From Melanocharis versteri (Eukaryota; Chordata; Aves; Passeriformes; Melanocharitidae), in assembly GCA_013397845.1 (NCBI GenBank), contig VZTG01005253.1:310001-374000 (forward strand): a stretch of DNA of 64,000 bases, read 5' to 3'. Numbering within the stretch: position 1 is the first letter of the stretch; each line of letters starts with the position of its first letter. Both the position numbers and the translations under genes were made by a program. The notes beneath the pieces were generated by a model. The model made no database searches. It saw only the letters and a list, made by a program, of their open reading frames with translations, and was not told the origin of the DNA. Below, piece after piece: positions 38,101 to 53,100 of this stretch.

Positions 38101-41100
38101 AGGGGAAAAAAGGAGGAAAAAGTCCCCCTACCCTACCAAATTATGTATAAGGAACCTGCAGTAAATCACAGTTAAAATATGAATGTAAGAAAATCAATAA
38201 AACCAGAGAGAAAATACAGAGCTGCTGCAAGAACCCTCTCTCCTGGAGTCAGCCTCTATCAATACAGTCAAAATTACTACATGAAAGGTGAGAAAGAATA
38301 AGGGCAAACTCTCTCGTCACTGCAGTGAGTGACATCAAATTAGGCAAACCCATTCCACTGCAAACATGTTAAGAGCACACACTTGGCTAATCAGAGTCTT
38401 CCAGCCTCCAGGTGGAGTGGTCCTGAAGATATGTTAATTTCATCATAAATAATAATACATACACTAGCAAATAAAACTGTTCCCTCCTACCTCTGAAACC
38501 AGCAAGTGCAAAACATCCACTTTTGCAGGTGATGTTTTTTATCCCTGAACTGTTTTAAATGTAACTTTCTATAAAATAATATTTTGGGGAAAAAAATGAT
38601 ACCATATAGATTACTCTTTTGTAGAAAGATATGCCTACTTTTTTGGGGTACATTTACCTCCCAGTGGAAACGGCTGCATCCCAGACATCAGGAAAATGAA
38701 AACAACATCAAACAAAAAACCCACAAGCTTGCCATATTTTCCTGTACCTACATTCTGTCTGAGCAGCAAAACTTAATTTTTCTTCATTGGGCCAGCTTCA
38801 ATAGCTTAGCCTCAACAAGAGTAAAATACAAAAACTGAAAACAAAACATTTCATCTGTGAAAGTTACCTATACGGTGCCAAAGGTAGTGACTGTTAGCTG
38901 CCTGTGATTTCAGCTGCCAGGAAAGACAAACAGCTGCATTTTTTCCAATATTCTCTTTATATTATGCCACCTCTCTGAGCAGTTAACGTATAAATTTATT
39001 ACATCCACTTCTGACAGCTAGAATATCTTAGGTACTCCTTTCCAGCAGCTTTGTACCATACGTGAAATGTTTCTGTCTCTTACGAAAAGCCAAATAATCT
39101 CCTCCACTGCTTTTCGTAAACAAAATTTCCGACTGTGGGAAATGGAATGAGGGTGGGGAATGCTGGCACTGGACACATGTGAACTTGCTCACTTTATCCC
39201 CATGGAAAAAAATACTATCAGTTCTGATACCAACTGGTCTGGCTCACCAAATGCCTCCAAAGAGCGTGAAAACCACCCGTGTGCTATTCAAGTAAGGAAA
39301 CTATATGGAGAGCTGAAGAAAGCTGTTAGCTAGTGTCTATTCCCTAGGACGCAGTGACAGAAGACTGCAAGAGATGATTTAACACCTTGCTTGCAGAGAG
39401 TCCTGCTCTCTAATTCCCTAGCTTAGGAATTCCATGAGCAGCCCCACCATGATACCACATCTAGAATTTGTATCACTCTGCAATAAGATTAAAGCCAAAC
39501 CAGTACAGGGGCAGAGGGTGAGGAGGAGAGGAATTACAGCTGAAGAAAAAACAAACGGGCAGCAGCAAACCCTGGACCTCTACTGCACTCAGGAGCGTCC
39601 TGAAATACTCAACACTACAAAGGAAGAAATGAAGTGTGCACAAATTCACAGGCTCATTTCTAGAGTGGGACAGAGAAGCCTGGTTAACACCTACTCTACA
39701 TTCAAAACCTATTCTACTGCTTTCCTGTCAAGAAGAAATCCAAATACAGGACATTCTAGTTCAGATGTTTACATGTTACAGTTGCTTTCCAGAAGATTGA
39801 GACCAATTCTACTCAGATCACCAAATTTTAATTTTGGTTACTGCAAGAAATACTATAACCTATGCATTATCTATTGCATTCTAAGATTCTTAGAAATATC
39901 TAATTTCATATATCTCACACAAAGCTCAAAATAAGTATTTCAGCAAAAGAATATTTAAATTAAGCACTAAAATACAGTTTTGTTTTCAATTTTATTCCAC
40001 CTAACTCGAATCTCCATAAAAATGTGTTTATGGACTTCACTGACATTTCCCTATGCCAGATTTCAAAGCAGAATCTGAAAGAGACACTGACTTTAAATGG
40101 CAAGACTACCAAAAGATAAAGCCACCTGAATAGTGAGGTAACAGTGTTGATTTGAGAGTCATCTGTGAATTTCTTCATGCAATACACTTTCTTTTTGACA
40201 TAAATGTATTAAAACCGGAAACAAACTCAGATTATCTGCCCATGACGAGTGATGCAAACTACCAGACTATGTCAGATTTGCTGTATGTGTAAACAATAGT
40301 ACAAGCAACAACAAAAAAAATAGAAACAAACAAACAAACAAAAAACTCCAAACGAACAAACAAAACAAAAAAACCCCACAAAGTCTCCTTACCACTTGTT
40401 GTGCAATGTTGACATTAGACTGTCCGAATGTTTTTGGCAGGAGCTGTTTTCCAATCGTATTTACTGTAGAAGGATGAACAGCCAATAGAGAAACAACCCC
40501 TGAAACAAATGCAAGTAGAGAGCTTCAGGTCAGCACATTTTATTATTTTAGCAAATAGTCTCATCTATACTACCAATGCATATTAGAAGATGCTTTAATT
40601 CCTTATATTTCAATTTTTCTCCTAAAGCAGAGTAATAGAGGCAACCGGCATTCGACAAAAAGCATAATCCACTCTTCTTCTACCCTTACCCTTTGTGGCT
40701 ATTGAAGTCTTTTCCAGTACCACCTGATAAACATGCCCAATGCCACAGCACGTGGCATAGCCTTCTGAGACATGTCAATCTACACGAGATAAAATCTGGT
40801 TGGAACAGGCCTTTCCAAGAGAATATCCCCATCTTTCCTCTAAATGTCCCCTCCCAGCTGAAGGCAGGGAATTAAAGAACAAACATCCTCAAGAATCCAT
40901 TACTTCAGAAAAATACATGCAACTCAGCAGACCGACCCTGCAGGAAAGGTTGTTCTCTCCCTGTTTATAACTCATACACAATCAGCACTGGAAGGTAAAG
41001 TCTTAAGGCATGTAAAAGACAAATCAAAAATAACAACCTAGGCATCCACTAGCAGTTTGATGCTCCATGATACAGTTTAGAGGAAAGAACCCCAAACCCA

Positions 41101-44100
41101 CCAATTCAAAACAAACAAAAAAAACCCCAACCAACAACAAAACAAGAGCAAAGAAAAAAGCAGCAACAAAGACTGACTACAGCAAGAAAATAACGGATAA
41201 ACCAGTCTTGAAATATTGGAGACATTTTTTTTGCTGAAACAACTGTCAAGTGGTTGTCAGGTTTAGCAGTTGTTTTTTCTGAGATCACTTTTAAAGGGGC
41301 CAATGGGGTCAGAAGGAGTTGGTATAACTCTCATTCCTCTCTTTTTCCCATTGCCCAATACAGACGCAATAAACAAGCACTTTTACAAGGGTTGTATCAG
41401 GAGGGCGCTAACTGGTCCTTGATGCCTATCACCCCTTTTTACACGTTCAGGAAGTCTACAGGAAGTTGAGGACAATTCAAATCTTGTTTTTAAGCCCTGG
41501 CTTTCCAGAAGGCTTGTATTTCCCAGCTGCTATTACTACACCATGTCCAAGTGATAGTAAGAATCTACTCTCAGTGATCAATCTATTCCCAAATAGGATG
41601 CAGCAGCATGTCCCTCCTACATGATTAATCAGCTTCACAGTGCTCTTTCACGAAGTCAGCAGCTATCCAGTTTGTAACGTAAGTCTGTTATGCCTTCCTG
41701 TCCCCTCAAGTACACTCACCACTATGATGACCTGAATTGTGTTTGTTCTTCCTCTCTGCAGAATACAACAAATCAATATAAACTAGCAGTGCTTGTGTGG
41801 CTTCTTCTCAGCTTCCTGGAGGTCTTTTTCGTAAACTCCTCCTCATTGCTTTAAAAACAACAGTGCAATCTGAAGACTGTACTTCCAGTATAAAAGAGGA
41901 GTTGCAACTGCTTTCCAAGGTTCCAACACCTCATCTATTCGATCGCCTTTGCAGAATCACGGAATATTCTGAGTTGGAAGGGACTCACAAGGATCATCAA
42001 TTCCAACTCTTAAGTGAATGACCCATACAGGGATCAAACCCCCAACCTTGGCATTATGAGCACCATGTTTTAACCAACCTTCCCTTACCTCTCCTTGCTG
42101 CCCATGTTTTCTAGTTGTCCTGCCCTTTCTTCCGCAGACGACAGGCATCCAGACAGTATTCACGACCAAGGAATGCCATATGTTACCTATAACTCTATAG
42201 CTCGTTTTCTACTTTATTCCCTGTTCCTTTCCAAGTAATTCTCAAAACTCCATGTGCTTGTTCCCCACCAAACACTGATACCACATTTTCATTAATATAA
42301 CCTACAATGACTTCAAGATCTTTCTTGGGTGCTAATAGCTCACTTGGGATACTCATTGTACCAAGTTCAGTTTTCACCAATTATTAACCCACGGGACGAC
42401 CATCCCATTCTATCACACCTTACTTTAACAGGCTGATTAAGGACCTTGATAAACAATTTTTAAAAATTATTTTTAAGAAATCCAAGGACATCACTCTGAT
42501 TAGATAATCCTTATCCATACGGTTGTTGACTCTTTCAAAGCATGACTTTGAAAAGACGTAACTGCAGACCCTCCCTTTTTCCCTCCCTCTAGAAAAGCTC
42601 TGTTGACTGCCATTACCACATCTGCTCACACATGTACTGATTCTCTGTTATGCGGTCAACCGAGCTGTCTAACAGAAGTCTGACTAACTCATCTGCAGTT
42701 ATCTGAGCCCTTCAGAAGTTGGTGCAGGCTATGTGGCTCTCTTTCCTTCTGGTACTATATCAATTATACACATACTGAGTTACAAGGATGGAAGTACCAT
42801 TGCTAGCTTCTTTAAGAATTCAAAGGTAGACAATTTTCTAACAATCAGTGTTACCCATTCGCCTTATGATTTTTTTCCTAAGACAACTTCCAAATATTAC
42901 TTCAGTAGGACAACTTTATAAAGAACAATAGCCCCACGAGACCCCCTACTCTTCAGATTCACTCAAGAGACTTAATTATTCTGGTATGTTTAAAAATAAA
43001 GTAATTCTTTATGCGATCATGCTGTTTATTAAAAAATTTTACGCAGTCAACAAAGACAAAAATGTTGTGGCAATGTAAGTCGACACAAGAGCAGAGGTCG
43101 GGGTCAGTGGTTAGGAAGCAGATGCTCAGGAAAGCACCAGGGGGCCTGGGCAGACAATAAGCTGTGTGTGACACAGAGGTGCTCCGCTATGCTAACGAAG
43201 CCTTAACCACATCCTGGGCTGCATTTGGAAGAGTACAGCAGTAAGTGATTACTCCCTTTTCTTTCAGCACTCCTTACACCGTGCCTAGATGACTCTGTTC
43301 AGTTTTGGGGCCCATGGTGCAGGAGAGGCATCAGCAAACAGGAGAGAGTGCAGCAGGAAGACACCAGTGTGCCTCGGGTACCGGAGCATACCCTGCACAA
43401 GGAGGAGCTCAGCGTATGCAGCCTCTGGAAGAGAAGGTTAAGGCGGAGCAAGGGGTGTTATTTGCAAAAATCTAACCACTGCCTTCTACTATTAAAGGGA
43501 AGTTACAGACATGACAGAGGACACAACAAAAGGAAAAGAGGGAACAGTCACAAGTTGTTGCACAGCAAATTCCAACCAGGGAAAAACGCCAAAGGCAATG
43601 CACTGCAACAAGCTGCATAGGAAGCTCCTTGGTGATACCCAGCAAAATTCAAGAACTGAAGGCTCTGTGTGTCAAAGCTGACCCTGGTTTGAAGGTAAGG
43701 TTTATGAGATGGCCTTCAGCCTCCTGTTATTAATCATTAAATTTTCTGGACAGAAATAGCTATCTTGCAACTAAAACATCCATGTGAAAGGAAGAGCACA
43801 CTATGTTTCTTTAAATTTTTAAATTACATTAACATTTCCTGTGGTGCTGTGCCAGAATTAATTCATGCAACTGAACCAACCTGGTTCTATAAAGAAAGTA
43901 CAAGCTTCATCTTTCTGTACAGCACAAACTGATTGGCAAGGAAACATAAACGTAAGTGAAAGAATAGTAACACGAGCATCACAGTTCAAAGCAAAGTCAA
44001 AGTCAACTTACAAAAGCTATCATACAAAATATGAAAGAGTGTAACTGCTCAATTAAACAGAAAAAATTTTTTTAGAAAGGATTATTTTCAATGTCTCTGT

Positions 44101-47100
44101 CCAAGTGCATTCTGTATTTTCATTTGCCTCACATGCAAACATTTTTCTCATACTCATCTGCATTTTCAAAGGCTCATAATATGTGGAGGGTTTTTGTTTG
44201 TTAAGTACAAGCAGAAGTAATTGTATCAACTTAGATTTGCAAGTGACTGACAGCTCAGTTTCTCAAACAAATCTCACTGCAATCCCGATAATCCTGTACT
44301 TTGCAGACAACATACAGTGTACATAACAGCATGTAAAAATTAAAACCACAAGTATGCAAACAGTTTTGCTGGCATCAACTCTTCTTCCTTTTCAAAACAA
44401 ATTATTAATACTGCTAGTTCTGACACTTTTTTTCCCCCTAAAGACTTTGAGAACCATAGGAAAATGCCATGTAGAGCAGAAAAAACAATGTATACAGAAG
44501 GATATAACTACTACTACTAGTACGTACATTCTCAGTGCACCAAATGTTTGGAAAGCTACTTTTAGTAACTTATAAGCAATCATTAAACTTAAAGGGAAGT
44601 AGAACTTCATCAATACGATGTTTCAGAATACCTCCAAATACAAGATAATGATGCAGGTGGAATCAAGGAGTAACGGCAAAAAAGCCCTTGCATATCAAAA
44701 GAAGCAGCACTCTTTAAAAAAACCCGTTATTTATCTGTCTCCAAATAAGCGCTCTCTTTGGTCACTGGTTAACTGGACTTTTGCTTGCATACAAAAACAA
44801 ACCAAGAAGTTTTACCAAAAAGAAAAAATCCCTTGCAGAATTTTGTCAGTTTAAAGGACAGATGATACAGTTAATTAAGGACATTTTAAATAACTTAAGA
44901 TGACACAGAAAAAAGACACAGTACATCTAAAATCAAAGAAATGAGTGCCCTCTGCAGACAATGAGGTGAATCTCCTGAAAAGCTGACTGCTCCAGTTCTT
45001 GAAATAGTAGTGACTTTGAACTTGGTGTTCAGGTTAGAGAGGATGGGCTGAGGTACTCCTTGCCTTAGGAGCAGAAATCTCATTCATTCTAGATGCCCTA
45101 CCATTTTCTGAAGGAATCTGCCTTTATGTTTTCTTTACTTGTGAAAAAGAGAGCAGTCAACAGAAAAGCAACTCAGTTCCCTCATAATGCAGTATCTAAC
45201 AACCTTAAGTTTTGTCAGACGATAGAGGTGATGATTATATCCTGGGAGCTGATTTCTCAGATGTCACTCCTGTAACGCTGCAGTTGTTAACCTCTTTGTC
45301 ACGAACATCAAAGACATCTTATGTTATTTTATTAGTTAGTTATATGCTAATTTTCAGAAAACACTGAATTCTTTTTGAGGGTATCTGTGTGACAACACAC
45401 AGATGACTGTCTCCCAAGTCAAGTAAAAGCACCTCTACTTACTGAGCAAGCTACACCATTGTGTTAAGACAACAAACATGCTTATGCAGCAATTCTGAGC
45501 TTTTGTACAGACATCCATCTCTCCCAGTGTGCAGTACTCACTAATTGCTTACATCAACTCAGACTTCTATGTGATTCTTACCATCCTTAGATACGACTAG
45601 TAACAGTTCAGCTATTAAAAAGCAGTTTTCCAAGTCTGTTGAAATAAACTGGGGTCTACTTTTAGACTTTCCAAAATACCATTTCTACTTCCAGCAATTG
45701 TTTTATTTCCTTAGCTTGACTTTAGACAATAATAATTGGATTTACCTCAGCTACAGTAATACATATGCATTTTATAACCAATTTCAAGCATGTATCTGTT
45801 TGCTGAAGCATAATTCATGGGCTCTGAAATCGATCTCTAGTTCTATTCCAGAGGAACAATTCCAGTCACTGTTAAAAATCAGGGAGTATGAACTTGCAAG
45901 TAAAAGTAACAATAACATTACACTGCAAGTTTCTTGTCATATAAATAAAAAAATGAAACAATCCTATAGCTAGGCAGTGTTGAAATATGAGTCTAAATAC
46001 TCCTTAAAATGTTACATATTTGACTTTGATTTTTTCAAATCTGAAATGTAAATATAATTAGCCTATAAAATGTGAAACTTTGTTTTAAAGTGTAAGTGAT
46101 GAAAAGAGCTAGAGACATACTTTACAAGGATTTTCCAGTTACATACCAATAATGCCACCTACTGGCATAAGAGAAGATCTGACTTTTCTTTCTGAGTAAT
46201 TTTTGAACTAAGAGCTTTAATTTCAATACAACATTAATACCACTGGTCACCTTTTCCTTCGCACCCATCTGAAGCAAATAATTTCTTTCATCCAAATTTC
46301 TCTACAAGTGAGAGGCAGGATTAGAACTGAATAGTGTTCTATTTAGTACTTAAATATCAACACTAATCTGAATATGGCAAGGACCAGAATGTGGCAGTTT
46401 TCTTCAAAATGTAACCTCCAGGAACAGCAAAATTTCTCCGTTTCTAAAATTCATTGCCAAATACCAACAGAAAACACAAGCTCATGAGGAAGTTTTACTA
46501 GTTCAGCCCCTATTAAAAATCTTTCTATCCTTCCAAGCCATATGTACTTGCTAACACTCAAAATGAAATTAGCCAGTTGGAAACCACCTTCCTGGTTACC
46601 AAGTAAAACAAACCTTTCACAGACATACTGTTTTTTCAGGGCTATATGGAGTGTTACACTCCAGTAATGGAAATACACAGTGGAGGAAACACAAGCTACC
46701 ATCTTATTTCTGTGACACATAGGTTGATACCTCTTATTTCACACTAGAGATGGTTTTGAAGAAATACATTTTTAGAGCCTTTTCTAGAACGGTATTTTAT
46801 GTGCATGACTAATTTATTCAGAATTGCATGCATTACTCATTATAAAGAAAACTTTGTGGGGTTGTTGTTTGGATTTTTGGGGCTTGCTGTGTTTTTGTTT
46901 TGGGTTTTTTTACATACTGTTTTCTCCTCTTAAAACAAATGAAGTCAGTCTCTGCTTTAAAACAAAAATCCTCATCTGGAGTTCATGGCTGAGACCAGTC
47001 TCTCCACAATGAACTACAGGAAGCATGTCCCCATTTGCTGAAGTAAAAAGGTTGTCTACATTGGTAACCTGCTTCTGACAGTGGGCATTAATGAACAGTC

Positions 47101-50100
47101 AGGGAATGAATGTATGGATAAGACTTGCTTACAGAGACTATTCTCTAACATACCCTCTCTCTCTCTGATTCCAAAACTTTAGGACTTTTTGAGCAAGAGG
47201 TTGCTCAGCATAACTGTTCAGCAAGATGGTGATGTCCCCTCTCCATTATTCATCTAAGAAACAACAGCAACATAACCCTACCACCAAAACTCAAGTCTGA
47301 AAAGATCTTATTCAGTTATCATATTTCTGCCTGCGCAGATTAAAAATTTGCAAAAGCTCATTCACAGCCCATTCTGAAATCATTGCAACAAAGGTGTTCG
47401 GGCTGTGGGAATTTTTGCATCATAACCTGTTTTGGCCAGAAAAGTCAACCTTTGCTTATCTTTCATAGTTGACTCATATACCTACCACTTAGTCACATAC
47501 CTTATAGACTGCTGACGATGATGTTACAGAACCATTTCAGTAACAATAGTCTGCTCATTCTCTTTAACCATGTTTTTGCAGGCATGTCCTTATGACCCAG
47601 CACACAGGTCATTTTTTGCTCTCTACCATCCCCCTAAAACCTTTATTCCTCTGACAGCTGAACTCCTCCTCCTCTCACATCCGGCTGGCAACAAGTAGAA
47701 ACTGAAGCAAATAATATATTTCTTGTTAGATTTTCATTCTCAATTCACTGAGTCTCAAAGTTGGACTTTTCCAAAACTTTGATGGAATGCACCCTCTGGT
47801 ATTACTAATCCAATGACCTTCAGTGCTGTAGGAGCATAGAAGAATGAACTTCAAAAAGTAGCCAGGCTCCTGCATTCTCCCTCAAGAGCCTGCCCAATTA
47901 CTGCTGTCAAGGACAGCAGATTGGGCTAAACAAACCACTCATCCAACACAGCAGGAAGATCTGATCCCATAACCAATATCAATCATGCAATGTACTCTCA
48001 ATTTCTTCTTGTGATTGACTAGCAACTTCCAGAAAAGACTCCTTCCTTTTAAGAAATAAAAATCCAAAGGGGAAGATGGAGAAAAAACAAAGCAAAATAA
48101 AACACCCAAACAAAACCACCAAAAAAGCCTTTTAATGATGACCACCAGAGTAGAACATGAAGATTGTTTTCCTAACCACCTTCAACTGATCCTAAAAAGC
48201 ATACCAGATGCACTTCTGCTACCCTATGGAAAGCTTACTCCATGATTGCTCTGGACTGAATCATCTCCATTGTGAAATCAAGAGAAATTTTGCACAGATT
48301 TTAAAAAATAGCAGAAGACAGCACTTTGTTGATATAATGGCATGCAATGCAGACAGTTACTTTTAAAGAGAGCATAGTACTTCTGTGCGTAGTTGTTAAA
48401 GTCAACGTTTAAAGACTGTGCAAAACCCCCTAAAAATTATAAAAAGTGGCAAAGAAAAAAAGGTACTACTTTAGTGAATAAATTCTGATACATATCTGAG
48501 TACTTCAGTGACAAAATATTTGCAACTTTAAGCTCTGATTAAGACTACAGAGCTTGCACATAAAACAGACAACCTAGAGACAAAACCCATGAACAGATCA
48601 AGCCAAGAGAAATAGCTGTTTCTTCTCAATATTAAGAATTAGTTACTGTCTATTAACTTCACAGAACTCCCCTAAAAGCAATGAGATGCAGAACTTGATT
48701 GGGGATAGTTCAGTTTGCTGTGCTATACACTGAAAGTAGAGCTCGACTCTCAAACTGGACAAGGTGCAGGGCTGTAACAAACTATTTAATAACTTGGATT
48801 TATTTACAAAATTCTGTAAGTAATAAAATGCTCTCCAATTTGACCAGTTCTACTTAAAGAGCTATGTAATAATGGAAGAGTCATATTTCCAATTCTTGCT
48901 GTCTAGACTGCACTGTTTTGACTAACTCTCCACTGACTGTAACAGGGTCTAGACAGACGCCTACATGGGTGTAAAATGTACCCTCCTGAAGTATCTGTCC
49001 TGAAAAAAATCAGTTTTACTGCCCACAGGGTTAGGACATATGGTACAGCTTTTCAGGATCAGGTACCTACTTGCACGCTTCTTTAGCTCAGGAGGGTGTG
49101 ACTGCGCTTACAGAAATACACCTGCGCCAGTTAATATGTGTCTTTACTCAACCCTTAGTGCCCTCTCCAACAAACGTGCAACAGGACAGATTAGTGGGAT
49201 ACCCCCCTTCTGTAAAGCAATGTGTATTTTAGACAAGGAAATGTCCAAGACAGAGTCTAGTGAGATGCCAATAAAATACTTGCTGTACCTAGTGGTGCTG
49301 ACAGAAACTAAACGCGTTTCCTGAAACGGTATATAAAATACTAGAGCAGTAATACTAAAGGAGTTCACCTGAACTGGACTACAGGTTAATCTGAGAGTAC
49401 TAGAGTATTCCAACAAAGCTTAAAGCCACTAGATTAATCAACAGTAAGGTTTACAGACAGTAAGTATTTGACTGTCCTAATATAAATTTCACCCTACTTC
49501 ATACAGCCTATCAAAGGACACCATATGTCACACACAAGAATAAAGCAGACTGTCATTACTTGGAAGCAACTACAAAGCTAAATGGCCATTTCGCCAAAAT
49601 ATATTTTGAGATGCTTATGAACCAAACGTGATGTTGCATAGAAAAATTACTGATCTCTCCATACAAAAATGACTGACACTTGAGAGTCACACATACTGTT
49701 TTAGTCACCGGTATTCATGAAAGTTGATGAAAGCCATTGAAAAGGCTCAAAGGATGACAATAAGGAAAACACAGAGGACAAAGAGCTCATCTGATAAGCA
49801 AGCTAGGAAACAGTGGCTGGTTGGCCTGTCAAACTGGTAAAGACTGTTATGATACTCAACTGTTATTTATAAAGAGTAGGTAAACATACTGGAGAAAATT
49901 ATTTACCTGATAAACAATTGTCACCAGCAGAATGCATAAACTGACAAGAATATACTCTACTGGAATTAGAGAAGAGATCTACAGTCTCACTATGCAAACA
50001 GTCCTCCCATAAGAATACACAATGTAGTCTTCAAATGTAGCATAATCAGTTTACAGAAGTGGTTATATGACATAGCTGTCCAGAACTGCAGACAGCTGGA

Positions 50101-53100
50101 ACTCAGTGTTGCTTCTGTTTTTCCCCCAACTATGCTAATTGTGAAAGTGCAGCTCCTAACTCCCCAAATGTTTAGGTACTCTCGGTTTTTGAGCTCACGT
50201 ATCAAATTCAAGCTCAAATTTATATCCTGTGTTTTATTAAATTGCTTAATGACATTACATTATCATACATGCACAGGCATTATCTGCAAGTCCAAAACAG
50301 TTCTGTTCACAATATATTTTGAGATAAGCTTGCAGTAGAGTGGATGCACTCTAGTAAAAACTGTCATAACCCATTTTGAACTTCTACCCTCCTGCATTTT
50401 TATTTCCATTTACTAAAACACAGTGCCCCAAAAATGTTTCAGAACATCCTGGTCTTTATACTTAAACACAAGCTACTAAGGAGATCACATATGGGATGAC
50501 AAACCACCACTGAACTGCACCTGTAGTCTTAAGACAATTATAAACCACAGCAAATCTACAGTTTGCTTACTGATCATGTAACTTAAGAAAAACTTTAAAA
50601 AGCCATGCTAAGAAAGCAGTTTAAAGCCAGTAACGTGCATAACAACTAAAAATCAAGAAATGGAGAGTCTTACTAAGAATTGTGCTCTTACCTTTTCCAG
50701 GACTTAGGTTTTGGTCTATAAACACCTTAAGCTCTCCATTGGCTTCAATTAGTCCAGCCTGTCAAAGAAAGCAACTTTTATTAAATTTACAAACACAGAT
50801 AGCCTTTTATTGTTAAAGATGAAAGGTATCTTACCAGAAGCCTCCACTGCTACCATGTACTGTTTGGGGTATAGTACTTGTCAAATTCTAAGGTCTTGAT
50901 TTTATAAACACCGTATTCTTAAAGAGCAAGCAGAAAACCAGTTTACACCTACTTTGCTATATGTGTCCTAAGCTCTTACAGTGTGTATGCACTGTTTTAC
51001 CAGACAGCTGAACACCCTTCTAAACTGAACCACTGACACCTGCAACTGCACCTTTCTCTCTGTAGATACTACTCACATAATACATAACATAAAAACATTA
51101 CAGCAGAAAAAGTACAGGCAGTGGAGAGTGCCTGGGCCATTTTAATCAGGAAAAATATCATTAATTAGAAATATCTTGAGCTTTTCAATTATTATTTTTT
51201 TACAGATCAGAATACAAACCTCTTAAGTGAAAAAAACTATAGGGTGACATAAGGTTTATAAAGTCATCACCATCCTTTGATAAAGCTCATAGTAGTGATT
51301 ACTTTTCAAAATACTATTAATTTTTGAATAGAGAACAAGATGCAGTAATTTCTTTGTACGTGCAGACAAAACAGTTCTGAAAAAAAATTACTGAGCACAA
51401 GACACACTGTTTCCATTTAAAAACAACAGCAAGAAAGTCAACACCTGTACATAACCACAGTGTAGCATGAGGTGCTCCAGACGCTGAAAAGTCCTTACCT
51501 GCATTTTGCACATAGCAGGTACCTGCAGGCTACTGATAACCCTGAGCAAGAATCAAGTGCTTTGCTGTCAGTCAGCAGCAAAGCTTCTCCCTTAGAAGTC
51601 TACCTGAAGAGCCCTGCTTGCCATCTGCCAGAAGTTTGGGAAAACGAGGAAGCCACTAGATGATGCTGTGGAGCCATTATTATCCAGGTGTATCAGACCA
51701 AGGATTTCCTACCAAAGACAGGGAACTTTAAGAAACAGGAAACTTTCTCTCCTCAGTGAACAGGAGGAGAGAGGGGAGAGAGAAGATGATGGAGCATTGG
51801 GTACAGGCTGGAATTCCACAGAAGACAGATTTTGCCACATAAAGAGCAGTGGCCTGTAATGGCACGGCAGCACTGAGGACCTGGTCACACAGAGAAAACG
51901 TAAGTGAGCAGACAGTAGAAGTGATGGATAGAATGAAGAGCCTGCGGCAGTTCTGTCCTCCACTTCCCCCTCCTAAAAAGTAACACAACAGCACAGTTTT
52001 AGGGAGGCTGCCACAACTTTTCAGTTGTTTTAGAACACTGCCTGTCGTCCTTCTTGCCCACAGAAGGGATTTCAAAGACCCACTCAAACAAATGACAGTT
52101 TTACCATCCTATTCCCAGGCACCAGAATTCTTTATAGGCCTAACTCTTTATCACACTTAACTACGTAATTCAGAAAGGCAACAGACTACATCAGATACAT
52201 CCAAAGAAAAAGGTATACTCATCAATATGAGACCAGTATTGCATACAAAGATGTTAGTAGAGCCACACTACGGCAACATGACACTCTAGAACACTGGAAC
52301 GCCATGCAAAATATGAAGGAAAATTTTGGGTGCTACCTTACACTCCCGTTCTACCTATATTTCAAAAAAGAAGTGTTAAACCAGGCAGGAAGTGGTCTCA
52401 TTGTCATAATTTCTTTAAATTCAGTACTTAAGTTTGCATTCCACAGCAGAAAGAGGCTTGTACTCAGGACACCTGCAAATTCTCTTTCCCATGAGAATAA
52501 ATAAAGATTATAAATGAGATTGGAAAAGCATTTAATATATTGTGGTTTTGATCAGAAAACCACCAGGAAAATGGCTATTTTAACCTGTTATGTCTTCCTT
52601 TTAAGCACATGAATTTAATAATTTTGAATTATTAAATCCATTCATTGGTTTAATATGCAAAAGCAAACCTGCACCGAGTGCACATCAGTTACAGTGATAC
52701 TCCAAACCCAAATATTTAAGCTGTGATATTCAGCAAATTCAAGTATTAATGCAAATCACTATTTCAGTAATTGGAAAATTAGGCAATTTGGTAATCGATT
52801 ACTTATTGGTCCCTTACATTTTCTATTTTTTTTAAATTAGAATGTCTCCAGTAGAATCTTTTCTATTCATTTCAGGTAAATGAACCAACGTCATAGTATC
52901 AAATAATCTCATAAACTTCAAGTTTTCTTCTGCATAATTAAAACATACCGTGAAAAAATATTACCCAAAACAATATGCAACTCCAAAAACCATAATTTAA
53001 TGTAGCATTACAAAGGCTCACGTTAATGCTACATGCCCTATATCATGCTTTTGTGTGACTGAAATTATCCAAGTCACCGAAAAAACAGAGAACATCTGGG

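Larger units (their letters stand above)
37770..40392 (-). other. TFDP1: TFDP1 2.6 kb intron
   Basis: It contains the CA microsatellite near 38.05 kb and an antisense 166-codon open frame at 39.43..39.93 kb without family signature. A C/A-rich simple tract lies just inside the exon 3 donor (40.30..40.38 kb). Confidence 0.85.
40500..50691 (-). other. TFDP1: TFDP1 10.2 kb intron
   Basis: It is mostly AT-rich unique sequence. Recognised inserts are a tRNA-derived SINE (41.95..42.08 kb), an old CR1 (about 43.18..43.70 kb), and A/C or G/T low-complexity tracts near 41.10, 46.86 and 48.07 kb. No coding exon was recognised. Confidence 0.8.

Noticed and set aside
39434..39934. 166-codon + strand open frame antisense in a TFDP1 intron
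   Set aside because: It resembles no family I know and has an ordinary AT-rich codon make-up. The length is plausible by chance in a 64 kb window.
42000..42079. tRNA-Ile gene
   Set aside because: The 5' acceptor/D-arm start is missing, the anticodon loop is mutated and the sequence runs into a CR1 tail, so it is a SINE.
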